Below, piece by piece: positions 1 to 6,841 of a DNA stretch of 64,000 nt. The DNA is from an uncultured bacterium. GTDB taxonomy: Bacteria; Verrucomicrobiota; Verrucomicrobiia; CAIQCK01. How positions within the stretch are numbered: position 1 is the first letter of the stretch; each line of letters begins with the position of its first letter. Made by a program: the position numbers and the translations under genes. Under the pieces are notes generated by a model. That model had not been told where the DNA came from and did not search any database. It saw only the letters and a list, made by a program, of their open reading frames with translations. The stretch covers positions 1 through 64,000 of the forward strand of contig CAIQCK010000059.1 of NCBI GenBank assembly GCA_903870275.1, written 5' to 3'.

Positions 1-663
1 AGCTATCTGGCCAGCACGGCGTGGCGAATCCGGAAAATGCTCCGGGTGCCGGACCCGGCCGCACTGGCGAAACCGACTTTGGAGATCGTTGGCTCCGTTG
101 CGACGGCCAAGAAGCTGATCCAGCTCGTGGTCAACGTGAACAGCAAGGATGTCGCGACGGTGCCGACGGATGATTTGCACGGAACGCTCACCATCCCGTT
201 GCCCGCCGGATGTCTGGTGGCGGGCGACAACGAAATCGTGTTGCGCGTCGAGGGGCAGCCCAGCGCGCGAAGCGAGTGGTATCAGGTGATGATTGACGAA
301 GACGCCACCACCGGCCGCTCGTTTTTCAGTAAAGACGGTGGCAAGACCTGGGCCCAGAACGACCTGTCGGAAGATCGCGGGGAACAACGCGGCGAATTCA
401 TGATCCGCCTGACCGATCCCGACAAGCGGCCCACGCATCAGCAGTGGGAAAGGATGTGCCACGTCAACGCGGCCCATGGCGTGCGGGTATTTGTTCGGGG
501 CGCGCGCGCGCCGTTTGCCGTGGCGCTGTCGCCGACGGCGGCCCCACAAAAGCTGGACGCAAAGAAAACCGAGGGTGGTGTGGAATTCACGGTGGACGTG
601 GACATTTACACGGTTCTAGTCATTGCGGCGGATGAAGCAACCCTCAAGCCGTGGCTGCCGTAG
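1..663 (+). CDS. 3' part of an unidentified protein
   Basis: The reading frame is open from base 1 and ends at a TAG at 661-663, so the 5' end lies outside the window; the first internal Met is at 37. The visible 220 residues are soluble and have the alternating pattern of beta-rich domains, for example VRVFVRGARAPFAVALS and a C-terminal VEFTVDVDIYTVLVIA. A beta-sandwich or lectin-like C-terminal domain of a secreted protein is possible, but no family is recognised and no catalytic motif is seen. Coding is clear; function is unknown. Confidence 0.7.
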   Translation, partial: SYLASTAWRIRKMLRVPDPAALAKPTLEIVGSVATAKKLIQLVVNVNSKDVATVPTDDLHGTLTIPLPAGCLVAGDNEIVLRVEGQPSARSEWYQVMIDEDATTGRSFFSKDGGKTWAQNDLSEDRGEQRGEFMIRLTDPDKRPTHQQWERMCHVNAAHGVRVFVRGARAPFAVALSPTAAPQKLDAKKTEGGVEFTVDVDIYTVLVIAADEATLKPWLP

Positions 664-861
664 TTTCCGGCATCAGCCATTCATCGGCGAACGATATGCT
701 TGACTGTCTGGCCGCCGTCCCGCCATCGGCAAACCAGAAGCTGTGAAATCAATTCGGTGAGCATACGGTTCCGGCGCGGAGCGCGAAGATGCTTCAGCAG
801 CGGATCCTTCTGCGGGGTTAGTGGGTGGCTGGTCATCATCCACTCCTACGGACCACTCAAC

Positions 862-928
862 AAAAAAAGGGGCATGGAGCGGGATTCCCGGGCTGCAACT
901 TCTGCACCCGGACCATACTTCCCGCTCC
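862..928 (-). terminator. Probable terminator of the DUF2934 gene cluster
   Basis: On the minus strand a nested hairpin is followed by a T tract. The outer arms are 876-884 (GGAGCGGGA) and 920-928 (TCCCGCTCC), with an inner CCGGG/CCCGG stem. The read-out ends in CCCC and seven Ts (complement of 862-868). It lies downstream of the minus-strand gene ending at 1014. The rest of 664-1013 shows no convincing gene. Confidence 0.5.
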
Positions 929-1013
929 ACGCAAAAAAACATAAGCTCATGACTGATATCCGCCAATTCATCTTTCGGTCTGCGCTCGATGTTCCGGACC
1001 GGTTGTCGAAATC

Positions 1014-1262
1014 TCACGCCGCCATGCGGACCGCAACACGACCGGTGCGTTTGCCTTTCTTCTGTTTCGGCGGCCTGGACAACGCCACGACTTCGGCTAT
1101 GACCGGCTCCGGCGGTTCAATCAGCGCCATCAGAATCGTCTCCGCCTGCAGCCAGTGTTCCACATCACGCCCATGCGGTTTTCCTTCCCGTTCCCAAATC
1201 AAGCAGGCCAAACGCGCGATCTCATCGGATGTTGGCTTCACTGGCAGCGTTCTCGTTTCCAT
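1014..1262 (-). CDS. DUF2934 family protein
   Basis: An 82-residue protein carrying the DUF2934 core: IARLACLIWEREGKPHGRD, then a conserved HWLQAE. The family is small and of unknown function, common in Verrucomicrobia, Acidobacteria and Proteobacteria, and usually begins with this aromatic/charged helix. The C-terminus is basic (PPKQKKGKRTGR). The start overlaps the end of an upstream small ORF (1238-1423), suggesting a polycistronic small-gene cluster, and a terminator-like hairpin follows at 862-928. Confidence 0.8.
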   Translation of the reverse strand: METRTLPVKPTSDEIARLACLIWEREGKPHGRDVEHWLQAETILMALIEPPEPVIAEVVALSRPPKQKKGKRTGRVAVRMAA

Positions 1263-1423
1263 AAATCCATCTCTCTATCGTGATGCTGAAAATATTCGGT
1301 CCCTCTTGTGTCGCCTGGATTGCCGCGGTGTGACGTTGAGGTGACATCCAACGTCGCCATCAACCCATCCGCCGGAGGCCAACGGCACCGAACATCGCGC
1401 GCCGATTCCGTTACTCTCATCAT
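1238..1423 (-). CDS. Small ORF, unknown
   Basis: A 61-codon frame starting at a double ATG preceded by a strong AGGAGG five bases upstream. It overlaps the stop of the preceding ORF and the start of the DUF2934 gene. The residue composition does not look strongly coding and no family is recognised. The ribosome binding site and overlaps are the only support. Confidence 0.3.
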   Translation of the reverse strand: MMRVTESARDVRCRWPPADGLMATLDVTSTSHRGNPGDTRGTEYFQHHDREMDLWKRERCQ

Positions 1424-1614
1424 CGCAGCCTCCTGTTCGTCGTTGTCTTATTCCGTTTTCTCCTTCCAGATAACTCGGGTTCAATTGCCTTATCGGGTCT
1501 TTCCGAAGTTTCCCTATTGCTGATTCCGTAGAGGCACAAAATCACCTCTTCGGGCAGCGAATAGCCAATCAGTCGTTCTGGACACGTTGTCATGGCGGGT
1601 CTCTCCAAAATCAT
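1420..1614 (-). CDS. Small ORF, unknown
   Basis: A 64-codon frame whose ATG overlaps the TGA of the ORF at 1611-1784 in an ATGA arrangement, a usual sign of coupled translation. The N-terminal half (MTTCPERLIGYSLPEEVI) looks coding, while the basic C-terminal end looks less so. No family is recognised. Confidence 0.4.
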   Translation of the reverse strand: MILERPAMTTCPERLIGYSLPEEVILCLYGISNRETSERPDKAIEPELSGRRKRNKTTTNRRLR

Positions 1615-1784
1615 CCACTTGAGTTCACGTTGCCGCAGATCTGAACGGTCCGGCCTCCCAGCAACACCCGAAGCAGATTCATCGCCGTTTCGGAATCCGG
1701 AGTGACATCAAACGCCAGGGACACCAACTCACCCAAGGTCCACGGGCTGCCAACACCCTCTGCTGATTTCTTCATCTTTTTCAT
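1611..1784 (-). CDS. Small 57-residue protein, unknown
   Basis: ATG at 1784 preceded by AGGAAAGG, stop TGA at 1611. The protein begins MKKMKKSAEGVGSP and contains a helical stretch WTLGELVSLAFDVTPDSET followed by AMNLLRVLLGG. It is the first gene of a run of small ORFs linked by 4-base overlaps towards the DUF2934 gene. No family is recognised; good ribosome binding site and protein-like composition support it. Confidence 0.5.
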   Translation of the reverse strand: MKKMKKSAEGVGSPWTLGELVSLAFDVTPDSETAMNLLRVLLGGRTVQICGNVNSSG

Positions 1785-2114
1785 AACCTTTCCTGTTTGT
1801 TATTGATCTACTTACCGTCAGTTGTTGAATGGGCAGGTGGGATGCCAAACGGTTCCAAGCTCAGAAGGGGCGTCAGACGGCAGTTCTTGCGTCAATGTGT
1901 TCTCTTTTGGACCCGCAGCTGTTGAATTATGACCAATCCCCCCGCCCAATTTCGCGACGCCGGCTACCACACGCTTGCGGAACGAGCCAGAGGTGGCATA
2001 TTAGTTCGGCACAGCGAGAAAATGAAGTGATGGCTCAGAAGCCAAAAGCGGAATTTGATCGTTGTGCTATTTTTTTCCATCCGGTTCTTGGGGAATATCG
2101 GAAGATCATCACTC
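1785..2114. other. Stretch with no convincing gene
   Basis: The only plus-strand frame here (from 1829) has a basic, low-quality composition and runs over the promoter of the next gene. Apart from the ribosome binding site of the minus-strand gene at its left edge, nothing is recognised. Confidence 0.4.
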
Positions 2115-2142
2115 TTGAACCGCACTTGGCAGTGGCTATACT
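2115..2142 (+). promoter_or_regulatory. Promoter of the cytidylate-kinase-like gene
   Basis: TTGAAC at 2115-2120, a 16-base spacer, and TATACT at 2137-2142. Only six bases separate the -10 box from the ATG at 2149, so the transcript would start at or within a base or two of the start codon. No Shine-Dalgarno sequence is possible on such a message, which implies leaderless translation. Confidence 0.55.
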
Positions 2143-2148
2143 TTCTGC

Positions 2149-2820
2149 ATGCCAATTTCACATGAAGAATTGAGGCAACTGCTCGAAGTGCGACTCCACG
2201 AATGGAGCCTGCACGACAAACGTTCGCAGTTCCGTCCCAAGCCTGTCGTTACCATCACCCGACAGCCGGGATGCGGAGGAGAGGCCATCGCTGAAAGGAT
2301 CTGTGCTGAGCTTGGCTTGCACCTATACAGCAGGGAATTGGTCGAGCAGATTGCCAGGGACGCAAAGGTGAGCACCCAGCTTGTCTCTACGCTCGATGAA
2401 CACATGCGTTCTGAACTTGAGGAGTGGCTGGCCGAGTTTCAAGGAAACCGTAATCTTTCAACGCAGGCTTATCTTGAAAGCCTCAAGAACGTCTTGTTCA
2501 CAATCGCTGCACACGGGAGCGCAGTTATTATGGGCAGGGGCGCCAACTTCTTCCTTCCCCCGGATAAAAGGATCGGGCTGTGCTTCGTAGCCCCTCTGGA
2601 TCTGAGGATAAAGAATACGATGAAAGAACTTGGACTCTCTGAGAAATCTGCACGAGAGCGCATTTCCGGGCTGGAGGCGGAACAACGGCGGCTGGTGGAA
2701 AAGTGCTTCCATGCGGATATACGGGATGCCACTCACTACCACATGGTCGTCAATACGGCCCTTGTCAAACCGGAAACCATTGTACACATCGTGAAGGTCG
2801 CTCTGACGGCCCAAACATAA
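2149..2820 (+). CDS. Cytidylate kinase-like protein
   Basis: A 223-residue cytoplasmic protein of the cytidylate kinase-like family (Cytidylate_kin2). The family's modified P-loop lies near residues 35-45 (TITRQPGCGGEAIAERI), and a second conserved element is the LYSRELVEQIA segment around residue 64. GSAVIMGRGANFFL near residue 125 and the Arg-rich lid-like region EKSARERISGLEAEQRR follow family expectations. The P-loop lacks the classical GKS/T, as is usual in this family, so nucleotide phosphorylation is inferred. It has its own promoter and is convergent with the response regulator gene. Confidence 0.8.
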   Translation: MPISHEELRQLLEVRLHEWSLHDKRSQFRPKPVVTITRQPGCGGEAIAERICAELGLHLYSRELVEQIARDAKVSTQLVSTLDEHMRSELEEWLAEFQGNRNLSTQAYLESLKNVLFTIAAHGSAVIMGRGANFFLPPDKRIGLCFVAPLDLRIKNTMKELGLSEKSARERISGLEAEQRRLVEKCFHADIRDATHYHMVVNTALVKPETIVHIVKVALTAQT

Positions 2821-2924
2821 AAGTGTTCCTGTTTGCTGCCTGTTGGCAGGCGTGTACTGGACGTGACTACCTCAGCAACCTCCGCCACAACGCCTCGATA
2901 ATCACAACAGCGACACCAGGAGGG

Positions 2925-3734
2925 TCAAACCTCTTGCCGCCATTTTCCAACCGCGGTTTGTTTCGCAGCAGCCCGAACTGGTTCCTGATGCGGACCTCCA
3001 GATCGCGGCACCCATCCACCAACTCGTCCTGCTTCGGCTGCCGTCTGTAACGGTAGCAGGCGGCGCAGGCGCCTTCGTTCGAGACCATGGTCGCGCCGAG
3101 CGGATGCTCCGGCGTGCAACGCGCCTCTCGACTTCAGTTTTCTCATGATTCGTGAGCGGTGTGTTTCGACCGTCTTGGGGGTGATGCGAAACAGTGCGGC
3201 GATTTCGCGTACCGTTTTGCCGCAGCCGATAAGGTTGAACACCTCGAACTCACGGTCTGTGAACTCCCCGACGCGCGAAGGCTGGTCATCGGCCGGGTTC
3301 TTCCAGTAACGGTTCAAAAACCGGTTTTTCATCTGTTGGCTGAGGTGGACGTTTCCACTGAGAACGCTGCGGATGGCCGTAAGGATGTTCTCACGCGGCT
3401 CGTGTATCATGACGTAGCCGAGAGCGCCCGCCTTCAAAGCCCGCTCCGCGAACAGCGACTCATCATGCGTGGAAAACACGAGAATCGGCAGCTTGTCGCA
3501 CACGGCTCGAACGTGCTTGATGAGTTCAAAGCCGTGGCCGTGTTCAAGGGAAAGGGTCAGGATGACGGCGTTGACTTCGGAGGAAACGATGGCACTCAAT
3601 GCCTGGCCAATATTGTGAGTTGTGGCGTAAACGCAAAGGTCCGGCTCACAATTAATCAAGCGCGAGAGACCACAGGTCACGACAGGGTCATGGTCCACGA
3701 GAAGGATGCGCGTTTTGTATCTCTTGGGTTCCAT
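2925..3734 (-). CDS. Atypical LuxR-type response regulator with foreign C-terminus
   Basis: A receiver domain (residues about 8-125) is followed by a LuxR-type helix-turn-helix (about 153-200: [20 protein letters not shown], then [15 protein letters not shown]). The normal phosphoacceptor Asp appears to be replaced by Thr60 (VILTLSLE), and the conserved Lys after GALGY is Ile/His, so classical phosphorylation looks impossible. After RKLKSR the last HTH helix is missing. The frame instead runs, out of frame, into a copy of the hypD 3' end (3022-3123) and further sequence, giving an Arg-rich tail of about 65 residues. It may act as an unphosphorylated regulator or be a decaying gene. Confidence 0.75.
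   Translation of the reverse strand: MEPKRYKTRILLVDHDPVVTCGLSRLINCEPDLCVYATTHNIGQALSAIVSSEVNAVILTLSLEHGHGFELIKHVRAVCDKLPILVFSTHDESLFAERALKAGALGYVMIHEPRENILTAIRSVLSGNVHLSQQMKNRFLNRYWKNPADDQPSRVGEFTDREFEVFNLIGCGKTVREIAALFRITPKTVETHRSRIMRKLKSRGALHAGASARRDHGLERRRLRRLLPLQTAAEAGRVGGWVPRSGGPHQEPVRAAAKQTAVGKWRQEV
3022..3123 (-). repeat. Copy of the hypD 3' end
   Basis: These 102 bases match 4581-4682 (the authentic hypD 3' end) with about seven differences, in the same orientation. In the hypD frame it reads [20 protein letters not shown] and continues past the position of the hypD stop, because TAG has become CAG. The response regulator reading frame enters it in another frame exactly at its border. 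Confidence 0.85.
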
Positions 3735-3782
3735 ATCGCCTGCTTCCGTAACTGCATTTCTCGCGCCTGCCAGACGGGCACT

Positions 3783-4082
3783 CTAAGCAGCGCGCGACGA
3801 TGGCGCAACCGGCAGGTTTCCACTTAAAGCAGAACACAAGATTGGAGACTGGTTCTGCGACGCATGGTGAACCCTGGCTCCAGGAAAGCGATGGGCGATG
3901 GTAACCACACGTTCGATGTTTTCCCTGGCAACCTGGACGCGAAATTCGACCGGTGGGAGCAAATCCAGCACATCACCTATGATTTCTTCGTCGGGAATGA
4001 AAACCTCGATGCCCACCGACTCGATCAAGGTCTTCAGAGCGTAGGCTCCGTCTAGGCTTGGCATAAAAGCGATTGTCAACAT
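3783..4082 (-). CDS. DUF2007-like signal-transducing protein
   Basis: A 99-residue protein with the DUF2007 pattern: LTIAFMPSLDGAYALKTLIE at the N-terminus, a central IEVFIPDEE, and FRVQVARENIERVVTIA. The family has a GlnB-like ferredoxin fold and is proposed to be regulatory; its ligands are unknown. The last 25 residues (after HRFPG) exceed the usual domain. It lies 48 bases upstream of the response regulator on the same strand and may share transcription with it. Confidence 0.65.
   Translation of the reverse strand: MLTIAFMPSLDGAYALKTLIESVGIEVFIPDEEIIGDVLDLLPPVEFRVQVARENIERVVTIAHRFPGARVHHASQNQSPILCSALSGNLPVAPSSRAA
3820..3832. promoter_or_regulatory. Degenerate copy of the CTACTT-T-AAGTAG motif
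   Basis: CCACTTAAAGCAG followed by AACAC resembles the palindrome at 4151-4163, which is followed by AACAT. It lies 86 bases upstream of the response regulator start, inside the 3' end of the DUF2007 gene. It may be a second operator of the same regulator. Confidence 0.3.
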
Positions 4083-4150
4083 GGCGGCTCAACATCCATA
4101 CACAACCCTGTGTTTAGTTGAGGCACAGGGAAACCGCAACCGGCCGCTTT

Positions 4151-4163
4151 CTACTTTAAGTAG
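4151..4163. promoter_or_regulatory. Palindromic operator candidate
   Basis: CTACTT-T-AAGTAG is a perfect 13-base palindrome in the 134-base region between the divergent DUF2007 gene (start 4082) and the XRE gene (start 4217). Its position and symmetry suit autoregulation by the XRE protein. That is inference. Confidence 0.4.
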
Positions 4164-4216
4164 AACATCAGTTTGAGTTTCGATTTTCCGTTGGGCTGTC
4201 CATCGGCTGGGGAGGC

Positions 4217-4546
4217 ATGGTGAGAATTGCGTTTCTTCAAACTTCGCGTATGTTTGCCGCCATGACACCCAAGCCGAAACGCCGCTATGACATCTGCGCC
4301 AGCTTCGCGATGGCGTTCCGCGCGTGGCGCTTGAAAAATAACATTCCGCTGAAAAAAATTGCCGTGGACTTGGGTCTTTCCATTGCCACGGTCAACGCGT
4401 GGGAGTTGGGCAAGCGATTTCCGTCCGGTCGGAGTTTCGAGATGCTGGTGGATTATACGGGCGTGCCGCCGTGCCGCCTCTTCTGCGTCAAGGCGGCCGA
4501 GTGTGTTCCCCACGAATGCATGGTGGCGCTGCCTAAGAAGCCATGA
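4217..4546 (+). CDS. XRE-family helix-turn-helix regulator
   Basis: A 109-residue protein with a Cro/cI-type HTH at about residues 29-85 (FAMAFRAWRLKNNIPLKKIA, then DLGLSIATVNAWELGKRFP) and a short Cys-containing tail (CRLFCVKAAECVPHEC). GGAGG at 4211-4215 is too close to ATG 4217 but well spaced for GTG 4220, so the true start may be the second codon; ATGs at 4250 and 4262 are alternatives. It is divergent from DUF2007 and convergent with hypD. The palindrome at 4151-4163 is its likely operator. Confidence 0.75.
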   Translation: MVRIAFLQTSRMFAAMTPKPKRRYDICASFAMAFRAWRLKNNIPLKKIAVDLGLSIATVNAWELGKRFPSGRSFEMLVDYTGVPPCRLFCVKAAECVPHECMVALPKKP

Positions 4547-4580
4547 AAACATGCTGCACGTCGCACTAATGCGGCCGGAT

Positions 4581-4682
4581 ACTCGTCCTACTTCGGCTGC
4601 CGCCGGTAGCGGTAGTAGGCGGCGCAGGCGCCTTCGTTCGAGACCATGGTTGCGCCGAGCGGATGCTCGGGCGTGCAACGCG
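4581..4682 (-). repeat. hypD 3' end, duplicated at 3022-3123
   Basis: This is the right-hand member of a 102-base direct repeat that flanks the module of response regulator, DUF2007 and XRE genes (about 1.5 kb). It is the authentic end of hypD with its stop codon. Confidence 0.85.
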
Positions 4683-5679
4683 TCCCGAAGGCGTGGCACT
4701 CGTGCGGTTTCTTCACACCCTGGAGGACGAGGCCGCTGATGCACTCGGCGGGTTCTTCGACGTGCTGTCCGGCGACGCCAAACCGCTGCTCGGCGTTGAA
4801 CGCGGCGTAGTCATCGCGCAAACCGAGGCCGCTTTGTGGAATCTCGCCGATGCCGCGCCATTTGCGCGGAATGACGGTGAAAACCTCGTGGATGATTTTT
4901 TGCGCGGGCCGGTTTCCGTCGCGGCGGACGGCGCGGGCGTATTGGTTCTCGACCTCGGCGCGGCCCTGTTCGAGCTGGCGCACGCACATGGCGACGCCCT
5001 GAAAAATGTCGAGCGGCTCGAAGCCGGTGACGACGATGGGACAATGATATTTGGCGGCAATCGGCTCGTATTCGGTGTAGCCCATCACCGAGCAGACGTG
5101 GCCGGCGGCGAGAAAACCCTGCACGCGGTTGACCGGCGAAGAGAGAACCGCCTCCATTGCCGGCGGCACGAGCACGTGAGAGACGAGCATGGAAAAGTTG
5201 GCGACGGCCTGCTGGCGGGCCTGAAAAACGGCCATGGCATTGGCGGGCGCGGTGGTCTCGAAACCGACGGCGAAAAACACCACCTGCCGCGCCGGGTTGT
5301 CGCGCGCGAGCTTCAAGGCGTCGAGCGGCGAGTAAACGATCCGTACGTCGCCGCCGGCCGCCTTGACCGACAGCAAATCCTTCTCCGTTCCCGGCACGCG
5401 CAGCATGTCGCCGAAAGAACAGAAGATGACCTCGGGCCGCGAGGCGATGGCGATGGCTTTGTTGATCAGCTCGACCGGCGTGACGCAGACCGGGCAGCCG
5501 GGACCGTGAACGAGCGTGATTTCCTTCGGCAGCAGTTCGTCCACGCCAAACTTGACGATGGCGTGCGTCTGGCCGCCACAAACCTCCATGATCGTCCACG
5601 GGCGCGTGGTCATCCGGCGGATGAGCCGCGCGTAACGCTGCGCGGCCTTTCCGTCGCGGTATTCGTCGAGGTACTTCAT
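4588..5679 (-). CDS. hypD: [NiFe] hydrogenase maturation protein HypD
   Basis: A 363-residue HypD of normal length. HypD is the [4Fe-4S] scaffold which, with HypC, carries the Fe(CN)2CO unit during assembly of the [NiFe] site in the cytoplasm. Visible family motifs are CGGQTHAI (Cys34), GPGCPVC (Cys62, Cys65), [10 protein letters not shown], the central GYTEYEPIA, and the C-terminal cluster motif with [22 protein letters not shown] and [11 protein letters not shown]. It is the last gene of hypF-hypC-nifJ-DHOD-hypD, separated from the previous gene by 78 bases containing a hairpin. Its 3' end is duplicated at 3022-3123. Confidence 0.97.
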   Translation of the reverse strand: MKYLDEYRDGKAAQRYARLIRRMTTRPWTIMEVCGGQTHAIVKFGVDELLPKEITLVHGPGCPVCVTPVELINKAIAIASRPEVIFCSFGDMLRVPGTEKDLLSVKAAGGDVRIVYSPLDALKLARDNPARQVVFFAVGFETTAPANAMAVFQARQQAVANFSMLVSHVLVPPAMEAVLSSPVNRVQGFLAAGHVCSVMGYTEYEPIAAKYHCPIVVTGFEPLDIFQGVAMCVRQLEQGRAEVENQYARAVRRDGNRPAQKIIHEVFTVIPRKWRGIGEIPQSGLGLRDDYAAFNAEQRFGVAGQHVEEPAECISGLVLQGVKKPHECHAFGTRCTPEHPLGATMVSNEGACAAYYRYRRQPK

Positions 5680-5701
5680 GGTCGTCCGCCTACATTAGCA
5701 G

Positions 5702-5731
5702 CGCAGCGGAACTCTTGCGAGTTCCGCTGCG
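5702..5731 (-). promoter_or_regulatory. Intercistronic hairpin upstream of hypD
   Basis: A perfect 13-bp stem (CGCAGCGGAACTC with GAGTTCCGCTGCG) around a four-base loop in the 78-base gap between the DHOD-like gene and hypD. No T tract follows, so it is more likely an mRNA-stabilising or processing element than a terminator. Confidence 0.55.
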
Positions 5732-5757
5732 TCGCACAACATATCCTGGCAGGAAGT

Positions 5758-6753
5758 TCAGGCCAGTTTGTAGCCGGCGAGGGCGCGCATATACTGCGAG
5801 CGCTCGAAGGCGGCGGGGTTGGCGCACTTGATCTGGCTGAGGCTGCCCTGCATCTGCTTCACAGATTCGTATTCGTGTTTCTCCATCCACTCGCGCATGC
5901 CTGTCTCGATCACGCGGAGACGGTCAATGCCGTAGCGCAGCAGCGCTGAGCAGAGCATGGTGGCGTTGGCGCCGGCCATGAGCATCTTCAGCACGTCGTC
6001 GCTGGAGTGGATGCCGCTGGTGGCCGCCAGGTCGGCCTTGACGCGGCCGTGCAGGATGGCAACCCACGTCAACGGCAGGCGCATCGCGAACGGCGTGCTC
6101 AACAGGATGTCCGGCTTCACTTCCAGTTCTTCGAGGTCAATGTCCGGCTGGTAGAACCGGTTGAAGAGCACCAGCGCGTTGGCGCCGGCGTCGTCGAACC
6201 GCTTCGCCATGTTGGCCATGTTGCTGAAGAACGGGCTGAGTTTCACCGCCACCGGAATGGTGACGACGGCCCGGACCGCCTTCAGGATGTCCACGTAAGT
6301 CTCCTCGACTTTCGCGCCGACCAGCTTCATATCGGTCGGGATGTAGTAGATGTTCAGCTCCAACGCGTCCGCGCCGGCCTTTTGAATCTGCTTGGCGTAG
6401 TCAGTCCAGCCGCCGGCGGAACTGCCGTTGAGGCTGGCGATGACCGGGATGTCCACGGCCTTTTTCGCGTTGGCGATGTGCTCGAGGTATTCCTCCGGGC
6501 CGAGCTTGTAATCGCTGGCCTTGGGAAAATAACTGGTGGCCTCGGCGAAGCTCTCCCCGCCGTGAACCAGCGCCTCTTCCAGTTCGGCGCTTTCCTTCAC
6601 CAACTGTTCCTCGAACAGCGAGTGCAGAACGACCGCGGCGGCGCCGGCGTCCTCCATTTTCTTGATATTGGCCACGTCCTCGGATAACGGCGAAGCCGAC
6701 ACGATCAGAGGGTTGCGCAGCGTCATTCCCAGGTATTTGGTTGTCAGGTCCAT
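5758..6753 (-). CDS. Dihydroorotate dehydrogenase-like flavoprotein
   Basis: A 331-residue TIM-barrel protein of the DHOD/PreA-like class: LGMTLRNPLIVSASPLSED at the N-terminus, IPVIASLNGSSAGGWTDYA, LELNIYYIP, VAVKLSPFFSN, the FMN-phosphate strand ADLAATSGIHSSDDVLKML and a C-terminal helical tail. Such stand-alone proteins often sit beside pyruvate:ferredoxin oxidoreductase and are distinct from true PyrD; the substrate is unknown. The start at 6753 was chosen because AGAGGAAG precedes it. It follows nifJ by 88 bases containing a hairpin and is in the hyp operon. Confidence 0.85.
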   Translation of the reverse strand: MDLTTKYLGMTLRNPLIVSASPLSEDVANIKKMEDAGAAAVVLHSLFEEQLVKESAELEEALVHGGESFAEATSYFPKASDYKLGPEEYLEHIANAKKAVDIPVIASLNGSSAGGWTDYAKQIQKAGADALELNIYYIPTDMKLVGAKVEETYVDILKAVRAVVTIPVAVKLSPFFSNMANMAKRFDDAGANALVLFNRFYQPDIDLEELEVKPDILLSTPFAMRLPLTWVAILHGRVKADLAATSGIHSSDDVLKMLMAGANATMLCSALLRYGIDRLRVIETGMREWMEKHEYESVKQMQGSLSQIKCANPAAFERSQYMRALAGYKLA

Positions 6754-6796
6754 TGTTCTTCCTCTCTCTTGCGGATTTGATGATGAATCATTGGGT

Positions 6797-6832
6797 GTCC
6801 CGGCTCCCCGCCGGTAGGCGGAAAGCCGGGAC
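6797..6832 (-). promoter_or_regulatory. Intercistronic hairpin between nifJ and DHOD-like gene
   Basis: Outer arms GTCCCGGCT (6797-6805) and AGCCGGGAC (6824-6832) enclose a second stem CCGCC/GGCGG. It lacks a T tract, lies 10 bases after the nifJ stop and 44 bases before the next start, and may set the ratio of the two products. Confidence 0.5.
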
Positions 6833-6841
6833 GAATTTGTA

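Noticed and set aside
1829-2173. 114-codon plus-strand frame before the kinase
   Set aside because: Poor composition, no ribosome binding site, and it runs across the kinase promoter and start.
4151-4744. 197-codon minus-strand frame
   Set aside because: It crosses the XRE gene antisense and the hypD 3' end in a wrong frame.
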